This document shows, one piece after another, positions 10,487 to 21,396 of a stretch of DNA of 64,000 nucleotides. Within the stretch, counting starts at the first letter, position 1. Each line of letters opens with the position of its first letter. The notes beneath the pieces were generated by a model that saw nothing but the letters and a program-made list of their open reading frames with translations, was not told the origin of the DNA and ran no database searches. The position numbers and the translations under genes were made by a program. Source of the stretch: Chondrus crispus (taxonomy: Eukaryota > Rhodophyta > Florideophyceae > Gigartinales > Gigartinaceae); contig NW_005178780.1 in assembly GCF_000350225.1 (NCBI RefSeq), positions 119,838 through 183,837 of the forward strand, in the 5' to 3' direction.

Positions 10487-13312
10487 ATGCCTGCCCCCCC
10501 CCAAACCCTGCGCCATTTGCTGGGGGCTCCATATCGAGGTGGGGGTCTATCCTTCTCCACCTGCGGCACGTCTCTCTTCGTCTCGCTAGGCGGGCGGGTA
10601 CAGCGGCTGGATCTCACGGCCGGGCGCGCGCGCACGCTCCCCTTCGAAGCCACGCGCGACCTACACACCATCTCTCTATCGCCTCGTGGGGACGTACTCC
10701 TGGCCGTCGATTCGCTTGCACGCGCTACGTTGCTCGCTCTCCCGTCGGGACGCGTTGCGGCCCGCCTCTCGCTCCGCCTCCCGCAAGTTACAGCCGCGAG
10801 CGTGTCGCCATGCGCGACTATGGTTGCAATCTCAGGGCCGGACGCCGTCGAGGTGTGGCGCGTGCCGGATAGTCCGGTGCCGGCGTATGCCGCTTTTGAC
10901 CGCGTTGCTAGGTTTAACAGGGGGGCAGCTGCCAAGGGGGCGCTATGCTGGAGCGCTGATTCGAAGCATGTCGCGGTGGGTTCGAGGGATGGCGTGGCGA
11001 CCGTGTTTACCATTCCTGATCACGCTGCGCCTGGTGTGCGAGTGCGCCCGCTGGTGCTATACGGCCATCGGGAGGCCGTGGTGTTCGTCAGGTTTTGCGG
11101 GAAGAGGGGGCTGGTCACCATGTCATCGGATGGCGTGCTGTTCTGTTGGCGTCTACGGGAGAACAGCGCGTCTGTGGAAGAGGGTTCGCATGCTGATGGT
11201 CAGACGCGTGTCGTTGTGCCGCTCGGGGCCAAGCTCATGAGCAAGCACTTTGTGAGGCAAGGCGGGGCGAGCCGAGCGAAATGCGCAGCTCTTCATCAAC
11301 AGATTTTGACCGTTGGTATGTCAAATGGCGTGTTCGCATTGTATCAGCTGCCGGAGGAAATGGCGGGGCAGGAATCGGAGGCGTTTGATGCAGGTCTGTT
11401 TGAAATTGGAGAAATGCGCAAGCGAAAGCGGGCACGGGAGGGCATGAATGCAGCCGATGTAAGCAAGAAAGCCGGGGAAGAAGATGGGAGCGAGGATGAA
11501 GAAGAAGATGATATCCTGGACGAGACCGTTCCACGCATTGGTTTTACAGACTTGACTCTCCTGCACACTCTCAGTGCTTCCGGAAATGCGATCACGGACA
11601 TTGAATTCAATCCGACTGGGGAGTGGATTGCCCTCGCATCCTCTCAATCTGGGCAAATCGTTATCTGGGAATGGCGCTCAGAGACCCACATTCTGAAACA
11701 ACAGTCTCACGTTCTGGCGGCAAATGCCGCCGCTTTCAGTCCAGATGGTCGAGCGATTGCAACTGGTTCCAGGGATGGACGTGTCAAGCTGTGGGGCGTT
11801 GCCACGGGCTTTTGTGTCGCTACATTTACAGAACACGAGGCGTCTGTTTCCGCAGTAGCATTTGCCGCTAAAGATGTCATCGTGACAGCATCTCTGGATG
11901 GAACTGTACGAGCGTTTGACATTCGCAGGTACAGGAACTTTCGGGTCATGGTCGGACCTCCGCCGCGGCGGCAGTTTGGGTGTGTCGCCGTGGATGCGGC
12001 GGGTGACTTGATTGCGGCCGGTTGCATTGACACATTCGAAGTCATTGTGTGGTCTTTGCGCACTGGCCAGGTTCTGGAAGTTTTGAGTGGACACAAGGGA
12101 CCCGTGAGCGGTATTGCGTTCAGGCCGCGAAGAGGTACGTTAGCAACCTCATCCTGGGATCGAACAGTACGCCTATGGGACATGTATGAGCGCAAGGGCA
12201 ACAGCGAAACTCTAGAACACAGCAAGGAGGTACTTGCCGTTTGCTTCCGGCCAGATGGAAAGGAGTTTGCTGCCTGCACAGCCTCTGGGGAAATTGTTCT
12301 TTGGGATTCTGAAAGGGGGACGATCACGGGTACAATCGATGGCTCTCGAGATGCAGCCAGTGGTAGATTACGGGAATCCCGAACAGCAGCGCCACTGAGA
12401 GGACATTTCCAAACGCTTTCATACTCTGCTGATGGTCGATTTCTTCTTGCTGGTGCGTCATCTAAGCACGTTTGCATGTACCATGTACCTGAAGGGAGCC
12501 GTCCGACTCTGGTCAACAAGGTTGTGGTGACGGAAAATCAGGCCTTTGATGGGCTTCTAGACCGTCTTAATTCCAAGAACCTTACGATAAGTGGACACGC
12601 AATGGACACAATTGCTGACGACGATGTTGAGGCAGAAGACTATGGCGAGGCGCGACTTGCAGAACGCAACTCGCTACCAGGTGCGGCTTCTGAACTGAAG
12701 TTGAGGCGGAAAAAGCTTCTCAAGGCAGAGGTGAAATGCGTGCACGCGTGTCCGACCGGACGGCTGTGGTCTGCTGTCACAACAGAAGGGGTGATTGTGT
12801 ACAGCGATGCGTCAGGCAATGGTACAGATGGGGTGAACGATAGCTTATTTGACCCGACCAATTTGGAAGTGGATATCACTCCCGAAGCCGCCGAAAAGGC
12901 GGCGCGGCGACGCGACTATGTAGCTGCTCTCACGATCGCGCTGCGCCTCAACGAAAAGGATTGTCTCAATGCCGTGGTAGAGAAGATCCCAGCAGAGGAT
13001 ATCAACCTGGTCGTGGATCGAGTCTCCTCGGTCTACTTCAGCCGGCTGATCCTGCTGTTCGCCTGGCGGCTAGACAACACTCCCCATCTCGAGTTTAACC
13101 TTCGATGGGCGAAGCGGCTGCTCATGGCACAGGGAGCAGATGCGCACAATCACGTATCAGACCCTGCAGTCGTGAACACGGCGTTACGGGCCCTGCAAAG
13201 AGCTTGCGCGGCACATTCAAAGCGCATCATGCCGCTCGCAGATCGAAATGAGCACATGCTCAAGTATCTCGTAACAACTGCGAAAAGGAAGAAAGCGACG
13301 GAGGTGTCATAA
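10487..13312 (+). CDS. PWP2: Periodic tryptophan protein 2, U3 snoRNP/SSU processome subunit
   Basis: A 941-residue WD40 protein. PWP2 (UTP1) belongs to the UTP-B subcomplex, which binds the 5' end of pre-rRNA in the nucleolus and is needed for 18S rRNA maturation. The start at 10487 is chosen because the following residues (LRHLLGAPYRGGGLSF) match the conserved N-terminus of the family (SNLLGTVYRRGNLNF type). Two sets of WD repeats are visible, with many GH...D...LW/VW units such as SGHKGPVSGIAF and SSWDRTVRLWDMYE. They are split by an acidic insertion near residues 330-345 (EDGSEDEEEDDILDE). The C-terminal 110 residues are helical, as in the Utp12 domain. Length agrees with the family (about 900-950). 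No intron is needed. Confidence 0.95.
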   Translation: MPAPPQTLRHLLGAPYRGGGLSFSTCGTSLFVSLGGRVQRLDLTAGRARTLPFEATRDLHTISLSPRGDVLLAVDSLARATLLALPSGRVAARLSLRLPQVTAASVSPCATMVAISGPDAVEVWRVPDSPVPAYAAFDRVARFNRGAAAKGALCWSADSKHVAVGSRDGVATVFTIPDHAAPGVRVRPLVLYGHREAVVFVRFCGKRGLVTMSSDGVLFCWRLRENSASVEEGSHADGQTRVVVPLGAKLMSKHFVRQGGASRAKCAALHQQILTVGMSNGVFALYQLPEEMAGQESEAFDAGLFEIGEMRKRKRAREGMNAADVSKKAGEEDGSEDEEEDDILDETVPRIGFTDLTLLHTLSASGNAITDIEFNPTGEWIALASSQSGQIVIWEWRSETHILKQQSHVLAANAAAFSPDGRAIATGSRDGRVKLWGVATGFCVATFTEHEASVSAVAFAAKDVIVTASLDGTVRAFDIRRYRNFRVMVGPPPRRQFGCVAVDAAGDLIAAGCIDTFEVIVWSLRTGQVLEVLSGHKGPVSGIAFRPRRGTLATSSWDRTVRLWDMYERKGNSETLEHSKEVLAVCFRPDGKEFAACTASGEIVLWDSERGTITGTIDGSRDAASGRLRESRTAAPLRGHFQTLSYSADGRFLLAGASSKHVCMYHVPEGSRPTLVNKVVVTENQAFDGLLDRLNSKNLTISGHAMDTIADDDVEAEDYGEARLAERNSLPGAASELKLRRKKLLKAEVKCVHACPTGRLWSAVTTEGVIVYSDASGNGTDGVNDSLFDPTNLEVDITPEAAEKAARRRDYVAALTIALRLNEKDCLNAVVEKIPAEDINLVVDRVSSVYFSRLILLFAWRLDNTPHLEFNLRWAKRLLMAQGADAHNHVSDPAVVNTALRALQRACAAHSKRIMPLADRNEHMLKYLVTTAKRKKATEVS

Positions 13313-14187
13313 GGAGAGGGGAACTTTGTTGTCGACATGCTTCTGAGAGCAGCACCGATGTTAGCTGTTGTGCCCGTCCCTTTGCAAGATCGCAGTTTGG
13401 TTGCGCGGAGAGAAGGGAAAGAGCCCATTCGCGGTGATAGCGAGGTGCCTGGTGACCTTGTACAGAGAAGCAGCCATGCGACGCGGAACGCGAAGCAGGA
13501 GCTGGTTGCCTCGGGCCCACGAATAAAAATGCAATACGCAAAAACAGTGAATAAAAACAAGAGGAGAAGTACAAAGCCCTTCTCCCCGGTACATGCTAGC
13601 AAAAACCAGATCCACACTCCTGCACTAGAAGAGGATATCCCCACCTTACCTCCATGGCTCGACAACAGTTCCCATCCGGCCTCCCCGCAACCCGTCCCCC
13701 GGCGCCCACTGCCCCTTCTCCAATCAGCACCCCAAGCGTCCCCTTTGCTGAGCTTTTCGCACACCCATCCCCGCAAAGGATGCACACCCGCACCTTGTTC
13801 CGTGCCACGGGACAGCGGACGGCTCCAAGGATGCGCCAGAGAGCGTGCGAATGAGAGTGTTGAGGAGTATGCGCCGTGTCTCCAGAGTGTGGACGGCGAG
13901 CGTTCTGGCGGAACAAGCATGAGCACCATGGGTTGCTGTCGTAAACTTTAGGCCTTAAGACTCGAGCCGGGGTGTTGCGCTGATCGCAATGCGCTCTCTG
14001 GGAAGATGGGCCCTTCCGGTTGCTCTAAAAACATCGATTCACATGCGAAGCAGGCAGCTGATGAGCTGATTGGTCGGCACGGACCGACCAACCAGCTATC
14101 CATCGATGCAACTCGGCGACCCAGAGCTCTGTAAAATTTACAGTATTGCAGAGCACAAACTGCGCAGTCTTACAGCGAAAAATGGCA

Positions 14188-14220
14188 ATTCTCGAATGCA
14201 CTCACAGTGCATTCGAGAAT
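14188..14220. repeat. Perfect 15-bp inverted repeat with 3-nt loop
   Basis: Arms 14188-14202 (ATTCTCGAATGCACT) and 14206-14220 are exact reverse complements separated by CAC. As RNA or single-stranded DNA this would form a stable hairpin. It lies in noncoding sequence 860 bp beyond the PWP2 stop, too far for a simple terminator. Confidence 0.8.
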
Positions 14221-14578
14221 AAATTACTACTGAAGATAGATGGTCGTTTACGGTTGGAGCTCCCGCGCACCCGAGATATCAGCGGCAGCGAGAGTACTCT
14301 TGACTATCTATCGAAAAGTAAACAAAGAAAGAACAATATCAGAGAATAGACATGTGAGGGAAGCCCAGGGAAGGGCGTCCTGACGGGGATGGGTGGGCAA
14401 AAGAGAAATAGACATAGCCGAGAAGTCACGAGACTCTCACCCGGCCGTCGGCGATATGTAGGACAGTGCACGCTCGGTCGAATGCCAGGTGTCGGCATGT
14501 CACTCGCTACTCCCTGGACAGCTTCACCCGCATACACAAGTGTATACAGACGCGTACAGCGCCTCTCACTGGCGACGG

Positions 14579-14657
14579 TGACGTCACAATGTCTCTCTAA
14601 TCTTCTGTATCTGTAATGACGTCATAATGTCACTCTAATCTATCTGAATTGACATCA
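14579..14657. promoter_or_regulatory. Cluster of CRE/ATF-type sites
   Basis: TGACGTCA occurs exactly at 14579-14586 and 14617-14624, and a one-mismatch TGACATCA at 14650-14657. Each is followed by a similar AATGTC-CTCTAATC segment, so the cluster looks like an imperfect tandem repeat of 33-38 bp. TGACGTCA is the canonical bZIP (CREB/ATF) palindrome. Which gene it serves is unclear. Confidence 0.45.
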
Positions 14658-15686
14658 CCACGGAAAAATGGTTCGCGGTGCCGAACCAAGACCACCCGAC
14701 ATGGTACAGGAGCGCCCGGCGACTTCCGAGGATCAAGCCATGCAGCAAGGAATCCGCGCACTCCCCAAGTCCACAGCTCTCTCACGCAATCTTCATCCCC
14801 CACTCCTACACGTATGTACGCGTCGCACGGTCTGCAACACACTCACCCTGTCCCTGCACCCTGCATCTATCTCCCGCCCCGCTACGTTGTGCACACCCCT
14901 CGCCCCGTCCCCCACCGCCTCGCAATACGGCGCACCCCTCTCAACTCACGACCATGACCCACGCCCCTACCACCGCCGCCCAAGATCTATCCCCTGCCTC
15001 GCCACGCTGAACACAACCCCAACCGCGCCCCCTTGGCCTTCCCCGCCCCCGCACAACCGCGTCCTCTCCTCCCAAATCTCATCCATGATGGCCCCCCGTT
15101 GCCAACCCTCGCCCCTCCGTCGCGCCCGCCGCGCAACCCGCCTGCGGACTATGGCAACGTGCGGATTTTCGCTTTGCAAGAAAGGTGTGAGGTGAGCGCG
15201 AAGGGAGGCGAAAGTTCAAGTTGGGGCGGGCAACGCGCCTTGGACGTCAGTGATCCGTGAGGGCGGCCTTTCCTGACGCGTTGCCGCACTTTTATACCAA
15301 CATCTACAGCCGCTTTCGCGAGCAGGGACGTTCTGCCTCGTTGCTCGGCGTGGACAGGAGCGGTCAGGCACGCGGGCGACGAATCATTTCTAATTTTACC
15401 GGCAGAGCGCGCGGAGGTGTTTCCGTTCCCCTCGCCCCCGAGCATTGAGCGCGGAGGGAAGTTTTTTGTCCCCCGCTTCGCTCAGAAGCCGGACGCCCCT
15501 TGTGCAGAGCGCGGGCTGCTCCGCGCTTTCAGCGACACCTATGTGTCAAGCGCAAAGAGAGTTCTCTACTGCCTCTCTCTGCCTTTGCAACTAAAACGCC
15601 GTGCATCCTCGAACAGACAAAGCATGAGTCGGTTTTTGTGTTGGCGCTCTACAAGATTTGCACTTCGCGCATGAGGTGGGTACAGG

Positions 15687-16170
15687 ATGCAACGCCGCCC
15701 CCCTCTCCCCCATGCCGTCCCGCAGCGTAACATAGCGCACCTAGAAGCGACCGCTTGTGCGCATCCCGCGGTGAACGAAGACAACCCCGCTGTCCCTATC
15801 GACCACGACTCGCAGGCCATCCAAACGCCGGCGCTGGTCCTGCAGCCCAATCTGGCGCACGCAAAGTCGACTACGCATGACGCATGCATATGGCGCAACC
15901 AAGGCAGCCAACCCTGCCGTTCCCGCAAAGTGCACTTTGCCGCGTGCCCAAGCCCCGGGTCAGGGCGTTATGTACGCGACTATGGGAAGGAATGGGCGGA
16001 TCACCTCTTCGCTGCAGCCGCAGCAGCAGCAGCCGCGGCAGCAATTAAGCACCTTCGGTACTTGTATGCCCAGACTCGGTACTTTGAACGGTATGTACGG
16101 TATCCACACTCCGTGCATACAGATGCGAGGTATGAATGGTATGAATGTAATTAGTGGTGGGATGGCTGTA
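15687..16170 (+). pseudogene. Decayed partial copy of the Met/Gly-rich gene at 16791
   Basis: From about 15877 the plus frame reads APGQGVMYATMGRNGRITSS, then QPQQQQ and a Met/Gly-rich tail. This aligns with VPGQGTMYPITGPNGQVTYS, QPQQ and the Met/Gly repeats of the downstream gene. The upstream part (15687 to about 15870) is Pro/Ala/His-rich and in a different frame, so a frameshift separates the two halves. The copy stops in the Met/Gly region (GMNGMNVISGGM) and lacks the conserved C-terminal domain. It is best read as a truncated tandem duplicate about 1.3 kb upstream of the live gene. A polyglutamine/polyalanine slip at 16010-16040 adds to the divergence. Confidence 0.55.
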
Positions 16171-16446
16171 ATGAACGTTTTTGAATGCGATAGGCGTACT
16201 GTACATGTTAAGGTGGGAGGAGGCAGATGGCCAGCCTGGGCGCGCATGTGCGGCTCATTAATTAACTGGATGAGTCCGGCCCCGACTGTGAGGGCCATTC
16301 ACATTCAGTCATGTTTTTACAGCCGCGTCCACTCACTTTTCTTCATTTTCTCTGCGACGTACAGCGATGCAAAGCAACAGTCCAGCGGTCCTTTTCGGCA
16401 ACAAGGTGGCACGGCGCGGCCCAATCGCGCGCCGTGCCCGCGCGGA

Positions 16447-16454
16447 TGACGTCA
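16447..16454. promoter_or_regulatory. CRE/ATF palindrome upstream of the 16791 gene
   Basis: An exact TGACGTCA about 340 bp upstream of the ATG at 16791, matching the two exact sites at 14579 and 14617. The repetition upstream of both the gene and its decayed copy suggests a shared bZIP input. Confidence 0.35.
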
Positions 16455-16790
16455 CAGCGTCGGCTCGTGACGTTCTGCGAAGACATCAACAAGAAGACGT
16501 GAGCGGGCTTCCGGAACGCGGCGCCACCTAAGAGAGACGGCATCCCGCCGCCCCGCCCCCGATCGGCCCACCAACCGCGCCGTTTCGGGACGTCCCCGCC
16601 TCATAAACCCCGTCTTCGTCTTTCGGCACGCCCCCCGCCCGCGTGCGCTCATGTACGGTAAACCATCTACAGGTACCCTGACACTCTGCCCCGACGCTCG
16701 CAACGCCGTACAAATACGCGCCGTCATCCGTCCCGCCCTCCTCCCCGAGCCGTACCCACTCCCGCCGCCTGCCGCGCCGCAACCGCGGCC

Positions 16791-18216
16791 ATGAACCACC
16801 CCTCCGCCCCGCCCGCCGCGTACCCCCCGCACCCGCCCACCTCCGCCGCCATGTCCGGCCTGTACCCCTCCGCCCCGCCGCCCACGCAGCCGGGCGTTCA
16901 CCACGCGGCGGCCCCGCCTGCCCACGCNNNNNNNNNNNNNNNNNNNNNNNNNNNNNNNNNNNNNNNNNNNNNNNNNNNNNNNNNNNNNNNNNNNNNNNNN
17001 NNNNNNNNNNNNNNNNNNNNNNNNNNNCCCGCCCTCGCACCACACCTCCTCCCCCTCTGTCTCTGCTCACTCCATCTCCTCCGTCCCCTCCGTCCCCACT
17101 GTCTCGAACCCCAACCTCCCGCATCCCGCGCCCGACGCCCAACCCGCCGCCCACGCCCCCGCACCGCACGCCCCGCAGCCGATCCACGTCCCCGGCCAGG
17201 GCACCATGTACCCCATCACGGGGCCGAATGGACAGGTCACCTACTCGTTCCAACCGCAGCAGTTTACACATGCACCCGCCGCCACTTCTATGCCCATGCA
17301 AGGTTCCGTCAACGGTTCCCCCCAATACCCCAATCAGATGGGCATGTCGCAACCCATGAACTCTATGGCCCCGCAAACCGCGATGCAGGGCCCCGGGATG
17401 CACGGTGGGATGCACGCAATGCAGGCGCAACCCAGCATGCCGATGCAGCACCAGCACGCCATGAGCGGGCAGCCGGGTATGCATGGAGCTACGAACGGGA
17501 TGGGCATGTATAGTGGAATGGGCATGCAAGCGAGCATGAATCCCATGGGGGCCCAGGGTATGGGCGGCATGGGTGCGCATGGGGGTATCAATGGAATGGG
17601 CATGCAAGGAGGGATGAATCCGATGGGCATGCATGGGGGAATCAACCCCATGGGAGCTCAAGCCGGATTGCAACCAGGGATGTCCAATATGGGAATGCCC
17701 AACGACATCAACCAAATGGGCATGCAGGGCGGCATGAATGGCATGGCGATGGGTGGTCATGGCGGCGCCGAAAATCCTGGCGGCGTATTGCAACTCAGAT
17801 CCTGTGGCGGCTTCAAAGACATGAATAGCCAGGTTCACGACCTTCCTCAAGTCACGATTACGAATATCGACGAGGCGGGAAATCGCCTGTTTGCGCTCAA
17901 GACCAAGGTGAACGAGCTCCAAGCGAAGCACGATTCGTACAAGAGCCGACAGGTGGCTAATGGTGGAGTGGCGGCGGCTAGTGCCCTCTTCACGTTTGGA
18001 ACTTCCCTGTTGGTGCAAGGGCCGGCAGCTGTGCATATGCACAATCGTATGCAGACGATCAAGCGCGCCATTCCCGCTTGTCTTGGACAAATTAATACTC
18101 TGAGAGAATGCTACGGCCAGGACCCGTCTTGGCCGCAAAGGGAGGCAACTATCATGATAACCGAGAAGGTCTTTGCTAATGGAGTTAACCGCAACGACCT
18201 GAAGGGAGGGCTTTAG
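16791..18216 (+). CDS. Pro/Met/Gly-rich protein with unknown C-terminal domain, split by an assembly gap
   Basis: ATG at 16791 follows GCGGCC. The first 45 residues are Pro/Ala/His-rich, then 100 N follow. After the gap the frame resumes in another phase at 17029 and runs without a stop to TAG at 18214-18216, so the true gap length is not 100 or not a multiple that preserves phase. The central part is a methionine/glycine repeat (GMNGMGMQGGMNPMGMHGG type) of about 150 residues, probably disordered or phase-separating. The last 150 residues form a folded-looking domain with a helix (LFALKTKVNELQAKHDSYKS), a hydrophobic segment (GVAAASALFTFGTSLLVQG) that may be membrane-associated, and a Cys pair (IPACLGQINTLRECYG). 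Family not recognised. A decayed copy lies upstream. Confidence 0.7.
16928..17027. other. Assembly gap (100 N)
   Basis: A run of exactly 100 N inside a coding region. The flanking frames differ in phase, so the length is a placeholder. Confidence 0.99.
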
Positions 18217-19600
18217 GAACACCCCAAAGTCCCTTCGCATTCAAGGTGCGTGTCCCATGTACGCAGGAGATTGGTTCGTTCGATTTTTTCTTATTTCGGA
18301 AGCTTCGCTCTTCTAGTTGCATCAATGACCTTGTAGAGGATAATGTGTGGATCTCAACTTGTGTGAAATATTTGCTTTTTGGATGTGGCCTTGTTGTCGT
18401 AGATCGACCTGGCAGCAGTTGACTTGTACAACAGTACTTCACTCGAGCTCTATTTGCAAAGAGTGTGGGGCCGCGATTTCTTTGAAAATCGATTCTGCGT
18501 CTGCTCATGTGTGCGGAGCATCGTTTTACAGATCGACTTCAAATTTATGCGCTCCTGTGACACTATCTTGCACGCGGTAAGGTTGACGACCCACTTTGGT
18601 TCTTGTAATTGAAGAATTTAGTGTGCTGTGTGGTTAGATAGAGGACCAGCAGTTTTGCCTCATATGACTACAGCCATTTTATACAACACATCAAATTTGC
18701 CAACGGGGATGTCATCTTGGGCACCATTTCCTTTTCGGTATTTTGCCCTTGGCAGTTACATTTGGTACAGCATGGAGATAGAAGTTTTTAATTCATTGAA
18801 AAACGGAGAACTCAATGAAGCTTCAAATGTGACAATTCCAGGAGGTTAAACAGTGAGACTGATTGAAGAGCTGCGTATTAACTTTGAAACGATATCACAG
18901 AAACAGGATTTCGCTAGTGCTAAGAATGCTTCTTCGGCAGACTGTCCTAAACACGGCTCAGAAGGACGGGCTGTATTCACTGGGATTTGTTCTGTCGTTA
19001 GGCAGAACTCAATTCCATAGGCGGGGTACTTTTCTCAATCTTAAATAGAAGCCAAGAAAACGGACGGCAAAAATTGACATCATATCTGGTCAGCTAACCT
19101 CATGTGAAGCCCTTTTGCCACTTGCATGAGCGATTGATGCAGTAAGAGCAGGTGACTCGGTAAACGCCGCGTGGGCGTCCAGTCATCCGACAAAAGCACA
19201 AGGGAAGCGGCCAGGGAAAGTGTTTCAGCTGTATTTGCAAACATACGCAAGCCACGTGGAGGGACAAAAGTCATTTCTCGATTGTGGTTTCGAGGTTGCA
19301 AATGTCTTTGGAGCAGGCAACCCACCCAAAACAATTTGTCTCAAGATTTTCTGCCTTGTAACCCTTTACTTTTACTTCTCATGAGCTCTCTCTCTAGTGT
19401 CTAGGTGACAAATGACCTCATATGAGGCCAGTTTTTAGGCGGGCTTTTGCAATTCGAATAATTGTAGAAATTTGTCGCTACCGTAGTGAAAAGCTTACGA
19501 CTAGAGTACTAAACGTTGGCAAACCAGAAAACATTCAATTCCGTATCTCAGTCTTCCCTAATCAACACTTTCGTCTTCCTCTTCTCTAAATTTCTTCAAA
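18217..19600. other. Intergenic, AT-richer, no gene seen
   Basis: About 1.4 kb between the Met/Gly-rich gene and the piggyBac remnant. It is less GC-rich than the flanks. It contains a 12-bp palindrome CCTCATATGAGG at 19416-19427. I looked for a CCC-type terminal repeat with a TTAA target site for the adjacent piggyBac remnant and did not find one. Confidence 0.5.
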
Positions 19601-20659
19601 ATGGTGAGCGTCAATGATCCTCGAATTATTGCAGGTAACCGCGTCCACACTCGTGCAAGACTGCTCACAGCTCAGAGTAAATGTCGTCACATGTATAGAG
19701 CCGCTTGGAAGATCAAGTTGGTCTCGGGAACAGTCATTAGCATGAAAACTGACAAAGTGAAGGGTCGCAGTGTCACTTCAGTCAGGGCTAAATGGGAATT
19801 ATCAGATGGCGTCAAGAAAGTCACGCTTCGCATAGCTAACATCAAGGCTGGTGAAGTGATGGATCTGATCAATGACGACCCTGAAGATCATATTCATCAA
19901 GAAACTGACCATTATGCGCGACCGGAGCCTACAAAAGACCGCGTGACGCCACTGGAAGGAGCACTCAGCCCTAGTACGAGGATCTCCGAGAGTGACGAAA
20001 TGTATTCCCAAGATGGCGTCATGAATGTCCACGGCCGGGCCTGGAAGCGTGAGGAAGTCACGATGCATTTAAATGGTATGATACCGCCGAGAAGATAGAA
20101 GGTGATTGGACCGATTGATGAGATTATATCCCGTGGTCACAGTCCATCTCAAATGCATCCCATGGACTACTTCATGTGGATGTTCCCACAGGAGCACTTG
20201 GCATTAATGGTTTCCTACACCAACGATGCAATGGAATCAAGGGGACTTTGCTTGACTACAAGAGGTGAAATTTTGAAGTTTTTCGGGGTGCTAATCCTTA
20301 TGACTGGGATTGAACTCAGCACTAGAAGGTCTCTTTGGAGCTCACAGGAAACCAGCAAATATCTCCCGCAACCTCAATTCAGAAACATCATGTCCCGCAG
20401 AAGATTTGAGGACCTTCGTCAGAATGTCACGTTCAGCTTTCCAGCTGACTCAAATGGCAGATGGGGTATGATCAGGGATTTCATGGTCGCAATCAATTAT
20501 CACAGAGCATCACATGTGATTCCATCACAGAACATCTGCGTTGATGAGAGTATGTCACGCTGGTATGGACTTGGAGGAGACTGGATTGAAACCGGTCTTT
20601 CTCATCATGTGGGCATGGACCGAAAACCCGAGAATGGCTGTGAGTTGAAGACTGCTGCA
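19601..20659 (+). pseudogene. piggyBac-like (DDE_Tnp_1_7) transposase remnant
   Basis: The ATG at 19601 (CAAAATGG) opens a frame that continues through an in-frame TAG at 20096-20098 and is cut at 20659 by the gypsy LTR. The N-terminal 165 residues are basic and variable. After the stop the sequence follows the family: an ILKFFGVLILMTGIEL helix, a YLPQPQFRNIMSRRRFEDLR segment and the first catalytic aspartate in ICVDESM. Then comes RKPENGCELKTAACG, where intact members continue to the rest of the catalytic core and a zinc ribbon. Those parts are absent, and nothing after the LTR element restores them. Inactive. Confidence 0.8.
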
Positions 20660-21267
20660 TGTGGTACAACGACCGATCCGCCGTCGGTGTACAGTAGGAG
20701 CGGCAGCGCGCAGCGGGCACGGGGCACCGTGGCCCACGTGTAATACGTATGATTACCGAACGGGCGCAGCAAGTGACAGGTGTACGCTTGGGTACACGTG
20801 TATTGTAAGGAACCGTGTGGGGATAATGCGCGCGCAGTGTAATGCAAGCGCGTAGTGTGAGGATCCGTGCGGTAGTGTAATGACGGCGCTAGATTTTCAA
20901 TCGCGTACAGTACCTGGTCCACAGTAAGTGACAGGTACTGTATTGGACAGGTGTCCCGGGCGTCCCTCTGAGGGGTTAAGACCTGGACACCGTCCTCGCA
21001 GTAAACACGGGGGGCAGACTTGCCCCCCTCCCTTTCGCGCCTACGTACTGCCGTTTCGGTATTCTCTCGCGCGTTGGCTTCTAACCCGTTACCGGTCGTC
21101 TCCGATCTAGCACCTCGGGACGACTGCGCGTAACCGGCCAGTGTGCCACTCCCTTTTCGCAAGTCCGACCGATCGGTTACCGCGCGCCGCGCGTCTCGCG
21201 TCGCGAGCTCCCTCGGCTCATCCTCCGAGCCTCTCGCCCGCTAGGGTTTGAGGAGAGTTGTACCACA
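20660..21267 (+). repeat. 5' LTR of the gypsy element
   Basis: 608 bp, TG...CA ends inside an 11-bp perfect terminal inverted repeat. It contains CACGTG-type E-boxes near 20737 and 20793, matching copies in the 3' LTR. Confidence 0.95.
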
Positions 21268-21299
21268 TTTTGGTACTCTTGTGGAGGGGTACAACTCTC
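21253..21299 (+). promoter_or_regulatory. Primer-binding site held in a 12-bp stem
   Basis: Three bases after the 5' LTR the sequence TGGTACTCTTGTGGAG (from 21271) has the TGG start of a tRNA primer-binding site; I could not name the tRNA. The last LTR bases (21253-21264, GAGAGTTGTACC) and 21288-21299 (GGTACAACTCTC) are perfect reverse complements, so the PBS sits in the loop of a 12-bp stem. This recalls the U5-leader stem around retroviral primer-binding sites. Confidence 0.6.
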
Positions 21300-21396
21300 G
21301 AGGTAGAGCCGCGCGCCTTGACGCCCGCTCTGCGCAGAACCGTACGGACGGAAAAGGTTGAGAAATCACCGCGTCGATCGCGAAGCGTATTCGACG

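Larger units (their letters stand above)
13313..15686. other. Gene-poor stretch with proline-rich frames
   Basis: About 2.4 kb after PWP2 without a convincing gene. It contains a perfect hairpin at 14188-14220 and three CRE-like sites at 14579-14657. Between 14668 and 15195, proline/serine/alanine-rich frames are open in all three plus phases, as expected from a C-rich, low-complexity sequence. A GTGAGC donor-like site lies at 15191, but no acceptor or conserved protein supports an exon. It could hold a 5' exon or promoter for the decayed copy at 15687 or for the gene at 16791. Confidence 0.35.

Noticed and set aside
11707-12519. Minus-strand frame of 270 residues over PWP2
   Set aside because: Antisense shadow of the WD40 coding region, no protein-like features.
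13150-13929. Minus-strand frame of 259 residues overlapping the PWP2 3' end
   Set aside because: Contains an apparent hydrophobic stretch, but overlaps real coding sequence and has unrelated low-complexity parts; no promoter or family support.
16528-18240. Minus-strand frame of 570 residues spanning the first gap
   Set aside because: Reads through N and mirrors the Met/Gly repeat as His/Ala-rich sequence; the plus-strand gene has the conserved tail and a decayed relative.
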